Assembly (NCBI RefSeq): GCF_003945595.2
Contig: NW_024104332.1
Location: 2,294,001 to 2,358,000 of the forward strand
Source: Pipra filicauda
Lineage: Eukaryota; Chordata; Aves; Passeriformes; Pipridae
Length of the DNA: 64,000 nt
Reading direction: 5' to 3'
Positions 1 through 13,100 of the stretch are shown here, piece after piece. Within the stretch, counting starts at the first letter, position 1, and every line of letters starts with the position of its first letter. The notes beneath the pieces were generated by a model, which had not been told where the DNA came from, searched no databases, and worked only from the letters and a program-made list of their open reading frames with translations. A program made the position numbers and the translations under genes.

Positions 1-1029
1 CAAGATGTGTACACTATCTCCCTTGAATACCAAAAAAAAAAAAAAAAAAAAAAAAAGACAGGTAATAACTTGGAAAGCTCTAGGGGACAACAGTAAGGCA
101 CAGTCTGGTCAGGAGAAGGCAGAGCTGCCTAGAAAAGTAATCAGTACTGCAACAAAAAACCTTCATAATCCCAAATGCTTGTGGGTGGATTTTATAACAA
201 AATTTCTTAAGTCCTTTCTCTATGACTAAATTGTCAGAAGCCTTGTCTGATTTGCAGCAGCCTAACTGGAATGGCCACTATGGCCAAGGAGCACTATTAT
301 AGTTTGCTGGTGCCATGTCCTTCTTCCATGTGAAGGTTCTTTAGTGTTTTGTAGTTTTTTTTTTAAGAAGGACAAAAATATTCCCAGTCATTCTTCCACT
401 TCTCTCAAATTCTCCATCACCTCCTCCTTTGCTATCTGCAACTGCAAAAAAACCATAGACCAGTGTGGAGGTAAAGTTCATACAAGGAGAGCATAGGAAA
501 TGTAAAAGGAAATGGAAAAGAGAAGAAAAGAAACCTAGAGGAGGTGCCAGCCTGCGAGTATCAACTGACATGCAGTTTATGCTTGTACTGCTGTTCAGTC
601 CTTCAAAACAGGGCCAGAAGGATCTGACCCTTCTGCTGTCCAAATGTGCTCTGCCCAGTGGTCACTTTGACAGTGGACTCAGCAGGAAGCAAAGCACAGA
701 GAAGAGGGACATAGTTGCTTTGGCAGTATACTTCTAGAATACAAGAAGAGAAACAAATAGGAAGTAATTTAAGATAGATGTTATTCATTTTGATATCCTG
801 GTCTTCTACTTAGATACGTGATTTTTAAACAGAAATTCTAGTTTTGAGTATTTTGGTTGCCATCAGAAATGCAGTCTTGGGCTATGTGCTCTTTTTATGT
901 GACTGTTCTCTCACAATATGTAGAGCACTTCCTCAGCTCTCTGAGGCCAAGCACTCTAAGCAATGCTGCCTTACTCAAAAAAAATTAAAAACCTGTTAAG
1001 AAAAATGAAAGAAAAGGCCCCTGACTTAC
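1..1029. other. UNC80 intron after local exon 38 (partial)
   Basis: This is intronic sequence downstream of the last visible exon. Apart from a 25-base A run at 32-56, nothing recognisable was seen. Short open frames on both strands have no conserved peptide and look like chance. Confidence 0.75.
32..56 (+). repeat. Poly(A) run of 25 bases
   Basis: An uninterrupted run of 25 A residues within intronic DNA. It could be the remnant tail of a retrocopy lying to the left, or plain mononucleotide slippage. No target-site duplication could be assessed so near the window edge. Confidence 0.9.
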
Positions 1030-1122
1030 CTGGTGTTCACACCTGCTGTCATGGTGTGGTTTGCTGTTGTGGTCCCTTTATGGCCCTGGTCACATCGACT
1101 CATCTGTGGAGCTGTCATAGGC
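1030..1122 (-). CDS. UNC80: UNC80 local exon 38 (last exon visible)
   Basis: This exon has 93 bases with the same phase on both sides. It completes Arg and reads [20 protein letters not shown] followed by [10 protein letters not shown], leaving after AG of Arg. The acceptor is GCTAG and the donor GTAAGT. The preceding intron, 208 bases, is the shortest in the window. The next human residues (starting YQEQG) were not found in bases 1-1029, so the following exon should lie to the left of the window. Confidence 0.94.
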
Positions 1123-4100
1123 CTAGCAAAGAGGTGAACAGCACATTACACACTAAATCTAACAAGCACAATGAAATCCTCCTTGTGATCTGGTGAAATC
1201 TGGCACTAACTTTACCATGTCTCAAACTCAACCATTATTCAAGCTGAGATGCACATTGTGGCCTCCTGTGCATTCCCTCTCCCACACGGAAAACCAAATG
1301 CAGCTCAGACCTTTGACCCACGTGGGTTACCTGGTGAGAACTTCTACACTGTACAGGAGGGCCTGCAAAGAGGTGGCAAGGGCACCCATAGAAGCAATCT
1401 CCTCACGAGCTGCTGTCCCAGTCTCCACTTCAGAGGTTTGTCGCTTCAATTTCTGTAGGTAACAGGGAACAAGCGCTTCCAAGACCATCAGCATCTGGAG
1501 GCTGGAAAAATAACGATCTGTTTTACTTTGTCAGTCCTGAAACTCACTTTAGGTAGAGGCTTAACTTCCTATCTGAAGACCCCTGGATCTCTCACTGGGC
1601 TTGTGATTTCATTGCTTCTCACTAGAAGCCCAGAGCCAAAGAAACTATTGGATGAGGGATTTCAGGGGGAAAATTAGCTGATGCAAGAAACAATAATAGT
1701 GATGGAAACAGCCTGAACTTCCGGGTATCTTCCAGATATGTCATCCATTTGCTAACAACCACCTTCCCTTTCACAGACCCTTTTATTCTCGTTTCCCTCT
1801 TGCAAACTAATCTTTGTACTTTATCAAGTTTACCTCCCCACTCTCTTATCTTTCTGTTCTTTCCAGCTGCCTGTTTCTCCCCCTCCAGTTCCCCCTCAGC
1901 TTCTCTGATGACAGAAACCTGCAGAAAATGGTGTGTCTCCCCTGGGAAATACAGGTTATGTGTTGCTGCTCCAGCTGCCATCCTGCTTAGTGCTGGCAGG
2001 ATTTGGAGCTGGTGTTCTAGCCAGGGCTTGGCCTCACAGGGAAGCCCCCGTGTTTGGAATGCATTTCTGTACCCTCTGCCTCCATTTTCCAGCCTTGCTT
2101 TCCCGTACCCTGTGCAGCTTTTATGCCTTTTCTGAGTCTGCACAAACCAATATAACAGATTAGCACCTTCTGAATGACTCAGGAGCATAGGCCACCACTG
2201 TCACACACAGCTTGATGGCTTCGCTGATGGAAAAGGTCAGGTCTTCACTTCCATAGCAGAAGTCTGAGGGAGTAAAGCAATATGAGAACACTATCACACA
2301 ATCATACTGAATATGAAAGGAGCTAGCACGCTCTTTCCTTTTTCTTCTCTCCACTTGCTTCCTTCTCATGTTAAAACTGCCCAACAGGCACTGGCTTTTG
2401 ATAAAAATCTGTCTATATAAAGGAAACATATGCTGCACTCCCACTTGCACCCTGCTGTCCAAGGACTCTGTAGGTAAGAAACAGCTCTCAGTAGGTCACT
2501 CATGGCTGAACACAAGGCCTACAGCTGCTGGAGTCCTGTTTCAAAAACACCATCCATCACAAGCAAAGTCTTAAGCTCATACATGACAAAGGCACATGTC
2601 AAATTAATGATAATTTTTATGCTCCTCCTGCTTTTTCTTACATGTTTTCACCAGACAAAAAATGATGGTGATACACCACTGATGGCAGAAGATAGTTTTA
2701 CTTCCCAAAAATCAAACACCTTCTATACTGTTAGCCACATGGGTGCCAGCACAAAAGTGAGTTTGTTGTGCTAGTGATTTCACAGAAAGTCTTCAAAAGC
2801 ATTTCAGTCCCATACTACAAATATAACTTTGGAGGTAATTAGTTGAGGGAACCAAGATACTAAAGTATCCAAAGATTAATATCTGTAATACAACTACAGT
2901 CCCGTTTTCAGAAGTGAGTTTGGTATGCAGGAGCCCAAGTAAAAGTTAAGGTCCCAAAACATGTAAACAAACCACTTTGAACAACGGAATTTGGATGTCA
3001 GATATTTTAGAAAATTCTGATCTTCATATGGAAGATACCAGATACACAACATACTCATCTACAGCCTCATCATCAACACACACACTTGAGAATTTTCAGA
3101 GATGCCTTTGAATAGCCCTCCACAGAAACCCCAAAGATTTTATATAAACGTTTGCTACATTCAACAAAGAGGAAGAAGTATCTCCTGTTTCTGTACTATT
3201 TTATATTATAACTTGTGATAAAATCCCAGTATGTAACAAAGCTTTAACTCTAAAGCTAGTCAGGCTTCACAGTGCAACAAGGTAAATATTACTTAAGGGA
3301 AGTGCAAATATGGAAAGTAAGCTGAAGATCCTAATAAAAATCAGCAAAAATTACTTCTCTGCAAATCACAAAGTAGCCAAATTATTAAATACTGTGCATG
3401 GATAACTTGTCCTGGATACATCATACAGCCATACATATTCTGCTTTGTGATAGCATCCCCCCAGGAGCTCAGCACTGCTGGATATCTAACGGCATCCATC
3501 ATCATCTACTAGTCATAGTCTGCCCATGGGAGAGGATGCTTTTGTTTCCTGTCCTCGTGGAGCAGAGCAGAGGATGATCTTGTCAGCATGATACAGTTTA
3601 TTAGGCATCTTTATTTTTCACCCACACATGATAAAATTCAAAATGCCAAGGGCTAGTCTCAGACCAGCAGGCTTAATGCAGAAAAAGTAGCTTTGGAAGG
3701 AAGGAAGTTAATAATTCTCCTCCTGCAGAAAATATCAAAAGGATGGTGGTGATAAAGCCAACCTTAAAAGCCTCATGAGGCATAAGAAACAAATATGACA
3801 GCATTCTGGGAGAAGAGAAGGGCCCTGAATAAATCAGACTGCATCAAATATATGCTGAATCAATAAACAACAAACCAGAATTGAAGAAAGGGTGCTCTGC
3901 TGTTACCTAATGACTTGAGAGGCTTTTCTGCTTTCACCAGCTCTAAGATGTCCAAAATATCAGGAGTATCTCCCTCCAAGGACTGCAGAAGGTCAAACAG
4001 GCACTGAGCCGACACTCCTTTGCTGGTTCCGTTGTTTGTGGCATCCTGTTCCAACAACAAACATTCATGGCTGGTTTTCTGAGGGCCTGTGTGCATCCCA

Positions 4101-7100
4101 GGAATCTTTATCTGGAGGTGTGGGCAACCTTTGTTTTTGACAAAGGGCCCACATGGAGTTCAAGAGCTCACTACTGCCAAAAAATAAGGCTTGCTTGACT
4201 CAACAGACTGATGCTACAGCGGGAGCATGATCTGAAAACTGCACACAGATCCTTGCTGCCCTGTGAAGGACAGATATGTGTGCTTGCTGTGTATGTACAG
4301 TTAGATTTGGCAGCCCCACTTCAAATTAAGATGCCATTACCTTGCCTTAACTCACTAAAATGTTAAAAAGTAATAAGGGAATATTTCAAAACAGGGCTAG
4401 TCCAGTCTTCGAGTTCACATGTACTAAAACTTGGCATTAAGCTTTTAATTCCTGTTGCTGGATGCTAGGAATGGATTTGCATTTGAAGAGCTACAAATCA
4501 TTATTGTTCTTTTATAATGTATTTATACACAGAAATTTGAAATGAGACCGCATTTACTAGCCTGGATGTCAGTGGCCCATTATCTCAGCACCCTGCTCTA
4601 TCAGCTGATGCACAGAAGTGTGCAGAAATAAGCTTAAGAACCAGTTCTGTTCAGCACTCGGTGTTTTCCGTTTGTGACCTCTGACAGGGGCTGGCTGCAT
4701 GCACAGGCTTCCCCACTCTGAGACTAGAGAACCACTCTTACTCACAGGGAACTCCAGGAGAGGGGCCACGCTGGCAAACAGCTGCAGGATAAAGGGCTTG
4801 CGGTGCAGGACGTAGAACTGGCGACACGCGAACTCGATCGCTTGGCGCAGCTGGGGGTTGCTTTCATAGTCAGAGTACACCTGAGCAGATGGAGGAGGAC
4901 ATGGAGGCACTACTACAGGGGAAGAACTCTTCATCTCCTGAGCCCAGACTGAATCAACTACAGCCTGGTCATTCCTGACATGTTTGCCTAACAGGCTTTT
5001 AAAGAGGGAGACTGGGCCACCCTCCCTGGCAATGCATTTCAGGGACAAACTACCCTTAGAAAAAAGGTTTGCTTTTCACGCTTGAACCTTCTTTGCCACA
5101 CCTTTAGTCCATTATTTTTTGTCCTATGTATCACAGGTAGATTCCTTCCCTCTCTTTCCTAGAAGTACTTTACTTCTCAGAAGCCAGTTAGTGCTTTCTT
5201 CCTCAATCTTCATATTTTTTAGATAATCGAATCTTCCAGTCCTTCCTGACAACACATGTTTTCTAGATGAACATCGCTGTTCTTCTGCAGTCTCTTCAGT
5301 TAACTGATGTTTTTTGTGCAGTGCCCACTGGACAGAGACAATACTTCCAGTCAGGAGTGCTGCTGACTGGAGCAGCAGAATTTTTCCATGTTTCTTTCAC
5401 AAGATACAAATCTGTGTAGGCACCTCAGAATGGCATTTGAGGTATTTTTCTCTTTTATCCTTCAGTAGAAGGATACTGTTGGTTCATGTTTAGCTTCAGA
5501 TCTATTTCAGATCACATTTATGTGGCTGATGATTTGAAAGTAAGGTGTAAGCTGACCAACATGATCTGTTTTCTTTTCCTTTTTTTCCAATTGCATCTCC
5601 AGTTTGTCATGATAATTTGGACTCCTAGCCTGTCCTCCAACACACTGACAGTGCCACTCACTATTAAGATCTTTTAAGGTTTTTAGAGTGGCATTTCCTT
5701 CAGTGGCCACTGAACTATGAAACCAATATGTTACCAAAGATGTGGGATTTGTTTCTCTATTATGTAAACAATATAAATTGCTAGGAACAACTTCTCTGTG
5801 CTTCCTTTTTCTGTCCATTCCAATCACCTGTCTGCACTTCTCTGCTGGTACAAGTCTTGTTTGGGTAGGAAGGGGAGGAAGGATTTTCTTGGTATTTGCT
5901 GACAACAAGAAATACTAAGATTTTTTGGTAGTGCAAAATTCACATTACAGCCCAGGGCTCTTGAAGATTTCTAAAAAATTATTAGTGTGAGACCTCTGCA
6001 GAGATGTATTCACTCCTCAGTAACCTGGTAGGCTGAGTTTAACGTGGCTTTAATACAACCAGAAGCCTCTAGAATGGTTATGAGGACACCAGAAATATCT
6101 CATTTATCTTAGAAAAGGGAAATAATTATCTGTATATACATTTTACCAAAGAAGGTGGAAAAACCTGCATCAAAAAGAGCCCTGTGGGGGTCTATGTATG
6201 TATGCACCAGGAGCTAAGCTGTTAATGGCTGGTTCAATTAAAGACTGGATCAAACCCAGAAGTGGTAGAAGAACTGACCACAAACCACCTAATCTTGAGT
6301 GCCTGAAGCAGAGAAGTGAAGGACTGCAAAACCAAACAAGCTCAGCCACACTTGGGTTTTCTTTTGGAATTGCTTTTTTACATCTCAAGAGGGGTATTTT
6401 ATTAATTCAGTAGCTGACAATAATTTGGGAGAGGGAGGATAGAAAAGAATTACAAGCTAATTTCTCTGCATATGAAGTGAAAATGAAGTGAGACTCCTTC
6501 ATAGGACTGAATGATTACTGCCAAGTACTTCAAATTATGTTATTAAGCTATTTTATTTCAAAATGTCTTGTTTCTAATGAATAAACCCATGCACTGCCAA
6601 CTTGGATCCAATTTATACTTATCTAACCATGTAAGGCACGATATTACAGTTTCCAGTTACTAAAGAGTTTGTTTAAGTAGCTAAAGTAATCACTGGTCCT
6701 AATTACTGTGGTCCATTAACTATGTTAAAATGAATACATACAGGGATGCTTCTTTAACAGAAATGATAGTTTTTTCTGTATTTGCATTATAATACTTAAT
6801 CTCTAGATACTGTCTTTGAGCACTACAGAAATAATCCTTTCTTTCTGTAAAAGAACTACTTTTTTAAATTTCATTTTCAGTAGCTAATTTTTCTGAAAAG
6901 TAAACAGGAAAAAAGATCTACTTGTACACCTCAAAGCACAGAGAAGTTCCACCTCTAACACTTCCAGTACTTGTCATCACTCACAGGAAAAGACAACACA
7001 CAGTTTTTCATAATTAAAAAGTGATTATAATTTTGTTTCAATCAGCAAGTAGCAAACTTAGATATTTCAATGATTCCCCAAGTTTCAGCTGTCCCTGGAG

Positions 7101-10100
7101 GAGAAACCACCGAGGGAGACCCAAGGCCCAAAAATTGTCTAGAAATTTCACATTTCTGTGTGGCAGTACAGAGTAAGGGAAATGGACATTCATTTACTTA
7201 ACACAAACAAGTAAATAAAATGTAGTCATTTACTCACGAAGAAAAGGGAAAGCTAATTTGGACCATCCCACCCTGATTTGCTGCCTTCCTGAGGCCTGCA
7301 AAATTTGTGCTCTCACCAGGACTCAGCAGATTAAAATTTCCCGTTAAGTGTCAGTTCCATCGTAGAATCACAGGATGGTTTGGGTTGGAAGTGACCTTAA
7401 AGATCACGTAGTTCCACCCCACTGCCATGGGCAGGGACACCCTTCACTAGCCCAGGTTGTTCCAAGTCCTGTCCAACCTGGCCTTGAGTTCTTCCAGGGA
7501 TGGGTCATCCACAGCTTCCCTGGGCCACCTGTTCCAGTGCCTCACCACCCTTGCAGGGAAGCTTCCTAATTTCGAACCTAACCCTACCCTCTGTCAGCGT
7601 AACACAGGGCTTGGTCAGCAGCATTCCCTCGTGTCGTTCCTGGGAGTGGCTCACCTGCAGCATGCTGGGCAGCACCCACTGGTACCCGCTGAGGGAGAAG
7701 AGGTGGTTGAAGTGCACGGCTGTGTTGATGACGGTGGCAGCGTACTGCCTCAGCAAGGCACTGTCCTCGGGGTGCAGGATCAGGGCACCATTGAAGACGT
7801 TCAGGAACAGCATGATCTCATCCCCCCAGGGGAACTCACTGGGCATGCCAAGGAACATCTCCTCCAGCAGCTTAATCCACAAGCTTTTCTGAAGAGTGTC
7901 CAGACCAAAGAGCTCTTTCCCAGCTGCAGGGGAAAAGAGGCAACAACAGTCAACTCTGTCCACCACAGCCAGCCTTGTCACATTCCCAGAGGCCAAAGGC
8001 CTCTGCAAAGAACCATCCCACAACACTGACCATTGTTCTGCCTTTTTAAAATGATCTCACCCATCCTGTACCCTTTTAAGTGCCCACAGGGCTTGAACAA
8101 ACCTTGACTGAAAGCACCAACATGAAGACAGAGAATAATGAATCTTACACTGTTAAATCTGCTCCCTGCTGGTTGGAAATTCTCCTCTTAAAAAGTGGAA
8201 GATGTGAGCTTGTATGTGCATCATCTGCCTCACACAATCTGAACAGCTGCATGGATTTATGCTCAATTTTTATCCTCTAGGTGTCCCACACATGACAGGA
8301 CATCTATGCAGAGTTACAATAATGCTTCTGAAATCAAGTGCCTTTAGGGCCTGTTACAGAACTTGCCAATGCTTAACATCCTGCAACAGAGGCCTGTTTA
8401 ATCCTGAAGTCCTTAAGAGTAAAGTTTCTAAAAAGTGAGCAGTTTCTACATCCCTGCTGCAGAATTTGTCCAGTCTTCATTGGAAGCCCATTGTTTCCTC
8501 AAAGCAGATGGCAAAGGGCTCCAAGAAATCCTTTTTAGGAGCAGTTATGATACTGGACATAGTAGTGCAGCTGTAGCATCATGCATAATTTTAACACTTA
8601 ATTAAATTATTCTCATTTGTCTCTAAAGAAAGTAGCTTTGTCTGGAGACCTTTAACAGTGAAACCCTCCCTTCTGCTGTGCTTACAAACCAACAGCTCTG
8701 TATCATCGTCCCTAGGAAGAGATTTATCAGCTTTCAGTTCTTCTGCAATGCTGCAAAGCCTGTGGGCAAATGAAGTACCTCACTGAAACCTTCTTGGCCT
8801 TGTACAGCCCCAGAGAAAGCTCCCAAAGGCCATACCTTGGGGATCACTGAACAGTGAGAACTCGGCATCAATGGCACTTCTGGGAAATGAAGGCAGGCGG
8901 AGGAGGTCCTCCTGGAGCATGGACACATGGGACTGCTTGTGGGCAGTAGGTATTTTCTGCGTCAGGGATATCAGGAACAAGACTCGCCCCACCTCTTCCA
9001 GCTTGCGGGTGAACACCTGACAGAGAAAAAGAGACAAGGATCTGAATCAGTCTGACCAAAAAGCTCTTTACAATGTATATGTACCCTAGGTTCACTTCCT
9101 CTTATGGGAGGGACGCTGCACTCGTGGCCCAGAGGATCCTGCTGAAATTCACAGGGCTAGTGCTGCACCCTCTGGATAGAATTTTACGTGACCACTGTTC
9201 TCCAGCCCAGCTCTGCAAAGATGGACTGTGTTTGTAAAAAAGTTTCTAACAACATTTTCTATCTCAGCCTTCTGGAGGACCCTAAGTGGTTGTCAAACAC
9301 TTTGCCATTGTGCCACGTGACGTTCTGTAGATTAATGTAAGCTTTGCCAGTGTGAGTCCCAATGTGGCCAGAGGAAAACCAACTCCAAACTGAAAACCAT
9401 ATGGTTGGCAGTTGCTTTCTGCAAGGTCTTAAACTATAGTCAACATGAAGTAGGAATTGTTATTTGTCTTCTGGGATGAGGGTGGCTCACATCTGACTGT
9501 AGAAAGTGTATGTATAGTTGCAAAAGCAAAGCAGTCAATAAAACAAAGCAGACCAGAATCTGTGCTACTGCAAAGGAGCAAAGTCCTCCTTGATTTGAGA
9601 CAATCACTTCTGGTTCAACCAGTTGGGAAACTGAGTTCCATTCTACCAGCCTCCTTTGAACTTGTGACTGGTAGGACCAGCCTATTTTGATACCAAAAGT
9701 AACCATGAGGCAGCGTGATGCTTCATACTAGAAGCAACTGTCTTTGGAAGCAGTTTTGAGAAAGCTCTTAGCTACTGGGAAGAAGCTAAAACATGGAAGC
9801 ATGTGGCTTAACATGTGACAAAGCCCAGCTTCACATATCCTACCTTGCTGTGACCTTGCTCTGAAGTGCACTCAGCTCAGAATTGGGTGCTCAATCAATC
9901 AACAGTAAAGAAAGTACTTTTCCATGGATTGCTGCTCTGTGGGCAGTGGCTACAGAGCTGCTTTCTTTGCTAAAGCTGGATGTTTTCCAGCAACATCTTG
10001 CATGATTACAGAGAGGCTGGTAGATGGCTGATGTAAGTTTTACCTTACAAATATTTTGACCTCTAAGTACTCTAAATAGAAAAATGTGGAAAGCAAAATA

Positions 10101-13100
10101 ATACCCTGACAAAACTGGACAGGCCATTTAAATCTTTTTGGATCATGTAGGATGTATCAAACTTACTCATTTCTGGGACACATCTCCTAGAACCAGAGTA
10201 AGAGTAATTTCTGTTAGAGAAGCAATCAAAATGATCCCAAGCAATTTCAGATTTTTATAGACTTTCTACTGGCAGATGCAGCACACAAAATATTTCCCTA
10301 TTCCGTGCCATACACATATGAGACAGCATTAACTATGTTTTCCATTATTTTAGCTGGTAGTAGCTCTTAAGCAGCTTTATAGCTGCTTTTTATAACCACT
10401 CCTGATGATATTTTCCTACGCTCACATCGCTAGGGACATAACTACAGTAACTGTTTTTTCACTAGAATAATACAACTGTTAAACCCAAATGCATACTGTA
10501 TAACCATATTCGCCCATCCCCTTTTTTATTTCCTGCTTATTACCATCCTCTGCAGATACAGCTAGAACAAAGTTCTTGATCTACATGCAGCACGAGTGAA
10601 GGCCTTTAAAGGGAAAAGAAAGATTTATTTATAGGGTTTGTGTGGCAGTAAATCTGCATTGTATGAGAAACTGTGGTTTAAACATGTTTCAAAATGGTTT
10701 TTTGTATTTCTGCAAAGTCACTGCTCCTTCTTCCCGACACCCTCTGTGAAGGACTCTTATCTCCCATGCAGGAGTGTCCTGGGAAGATGTCCTGAGGTGT
10801 TCTCATTGGCCTTTTTTAACCCCTTCCTATTGGTTGTTAACCCCTTCCTGCGATTGGTGTTCCTGTAAGCCCCTTGAGACTTGTAATTGGTTACTCTGTG
10901 AATCCTCCTAAACCTATATATGTAACCAACCCAACAATAAACTCGCTCTTGCCTCCTCTCCACATCCTGTGTGCTGCCTCTGTGGCTGCCATGGGACCAC
11001 CTGGCTGGGGGGGAGGGGGGAGCACCTCTCCCCTCCAGGCTCAGGACCTGAGGAAACCCCTGGTGCTGGAGTTTCCCCCTCCCTCTCCACCCTCAACCGT
11101 CGGAAATGGCCCCTCAGATGGAAATGGAACCAGAAATGGTACCCCAGGCAGGAGAACCAGAGGTTTGTTTCTGGGCAAAGGTGTTTGATGGCACAGTAAG
11201 ATACCTGCTTCTGAATGAGCTCCTGACCCTTTTCTGGATGCATCTGCACCAGGTTGAGCTGGGGAGAAACGGACCTACGGAAAGGATAAATGTCACGGAC
11301 GTAGGTCTGCCAGGAAAGGAAAAAAGTGTATTTTAAACAAATGTAATCATAACGGCATCAATCAACAGAACAGAACAGAATAAAAAGCCTTTAGCCCTTT
11401 CTCAAGGGCAGGGGCTTTCAGACAGTGTCAGGCATCATGAAAGAGCATAAACAGAAGAGAAATTTGCTCTTTTCTATGAAAACTAGACATTAATGACTTA
11501 AGAGCAAGGGACTCCTCCTCTGCCTCTTCCCTCTTCTGTCAAATTCCAATTTTTCACCTCACACACAACTAAACACTCAAGATGTGGTGCTCACAGGACA
11601 GAACTCTGTCTATTTACGGGCTGCTTGTTTTCCTTTAGATAACCCTGATGTTGAAAAAGGGACAAGATGGAAAGAACAGTCGCCTGAACCTGATCTTTGC
11701 CTTACCTTGTTGTAATGAATAAGATTCCAACGCTTATCCATTAAAAAATAATGAGAAGACTGAGTTTCAGGTATGTTAAAAAACTCCAAGCACTCCTGAA
11801 AAAAGAAGAAATCAAAACATCCTGTTACTTTTTAGTTGTCTTGTACAAAGACCACAACATCCAAAAGAAGAATATCCATCTAATATAATAACATATAAAG
11901 GCACAAACCTGCATGCCTCAGTCAGGCTCGTACACTGTTCTGGTCTTTAATTTCTGGTTTTTAATCATAAAGTACCCAAATATGTTTGTGATAATCAAGG
12001 CATGCTGGTATCACAGTCCTGAAAACTGATGTTTATTATTTTAATGTCTTTATATCACCCATATGAAGACTCTATGAGCCAGATGGGTATTGCAGCTTCC
12101 ATTTCCCTACTGTGTATTTACCAAGGTGATAAATACTGTGTATTTATCATAGGTGATATGCAAGGACACTGAAGTTCTGATCCTTCAAATCACTGAGATG
12201 TGATTCCCATTAAAATTTAACACAGTTGAACAAACTGAAGGCTTTTACAAATCTATTTCCGATGTGGCTCAGTTAAGGCCATCCAGGAAGTTTTTGGTAG
12301 AAAGGGAAAGTGACCTCACATTTCCTGGATCCCAGGATATCGACGTGGCTACTAAACCATCACATCCGCTCTGATCTTCATCATTCTGTTGTCTTTAGTG
12401 TTGATAAAACCAAACATTTAAATAATGTATGTATTTATTGAAAGTATACTGCAAATACCCAACAAGCTGCAGTATCTTCAAATGTAGTTGTATTTATGGG
12501 GTTTTGGCTGTGAGCTCAGAGCATTTCTATTATCCCTTCACATGGGATCCTTTTTCTCACAACCAAGCTTCCCTATAGGCAGATAGAAATGCCTGTGAGC
12601 AGAACTTCCCTCCCCAACACTGGAACAGGACAATCAGACAGAATGGATTGCTGGCATACAGGTATGGCAGGTAAATGTACTACTAAGCAGCTTGTCCAGT
12701 TCAAAAACTCAATCCTACCTTCAGAAGAGCCTCAAACTGTGTGTCCTCGTGGACTGGTAACTGTGTTGGGATGTCACACTCATTCTGTCCGTGCACAACA
12801 AGGGTTTTTGTGCCTAAAGGAAGAAAAGGAGTTGAGTCTTCCCTGGCCTCTTTAATTAACTCAATTTCAGGAGACTGCCCGTGGAGAAAAAGTAATAGGT
12901 AAAATTCATTCCTGGGCAGGCAGGCAGCCCATGCCAGTCCTGTCTGGAATCTACTAGGCAGTGTTAGCATAGTTTCACACTTCCACAGTTAATGAGGAAT
13001 TGATCTGTTCTTAAAGGATGAGATGGCTTTAGCAGCCACTGTCACTCTGAGGGAGGAACAAACCTAAAAGGTCAAATCTGTTTTTCAGCAAGGTATCTCT

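Noticed and set aside
1622..2188. A 188-codon minus-strand open frame
   Set aside because: It overlaps the end of exon 36 in another frame and runs into the intron. The peptide has no recognisable domain, and both neighbouring exons splice across it with matching phase.
7457..8029. A 190-codon plus-strand open frame
   Set aside because: It is the antisense shadow of UNC80 exon 33 plus the adjacent CR1 copy. The minus strand carries the conserved protein.
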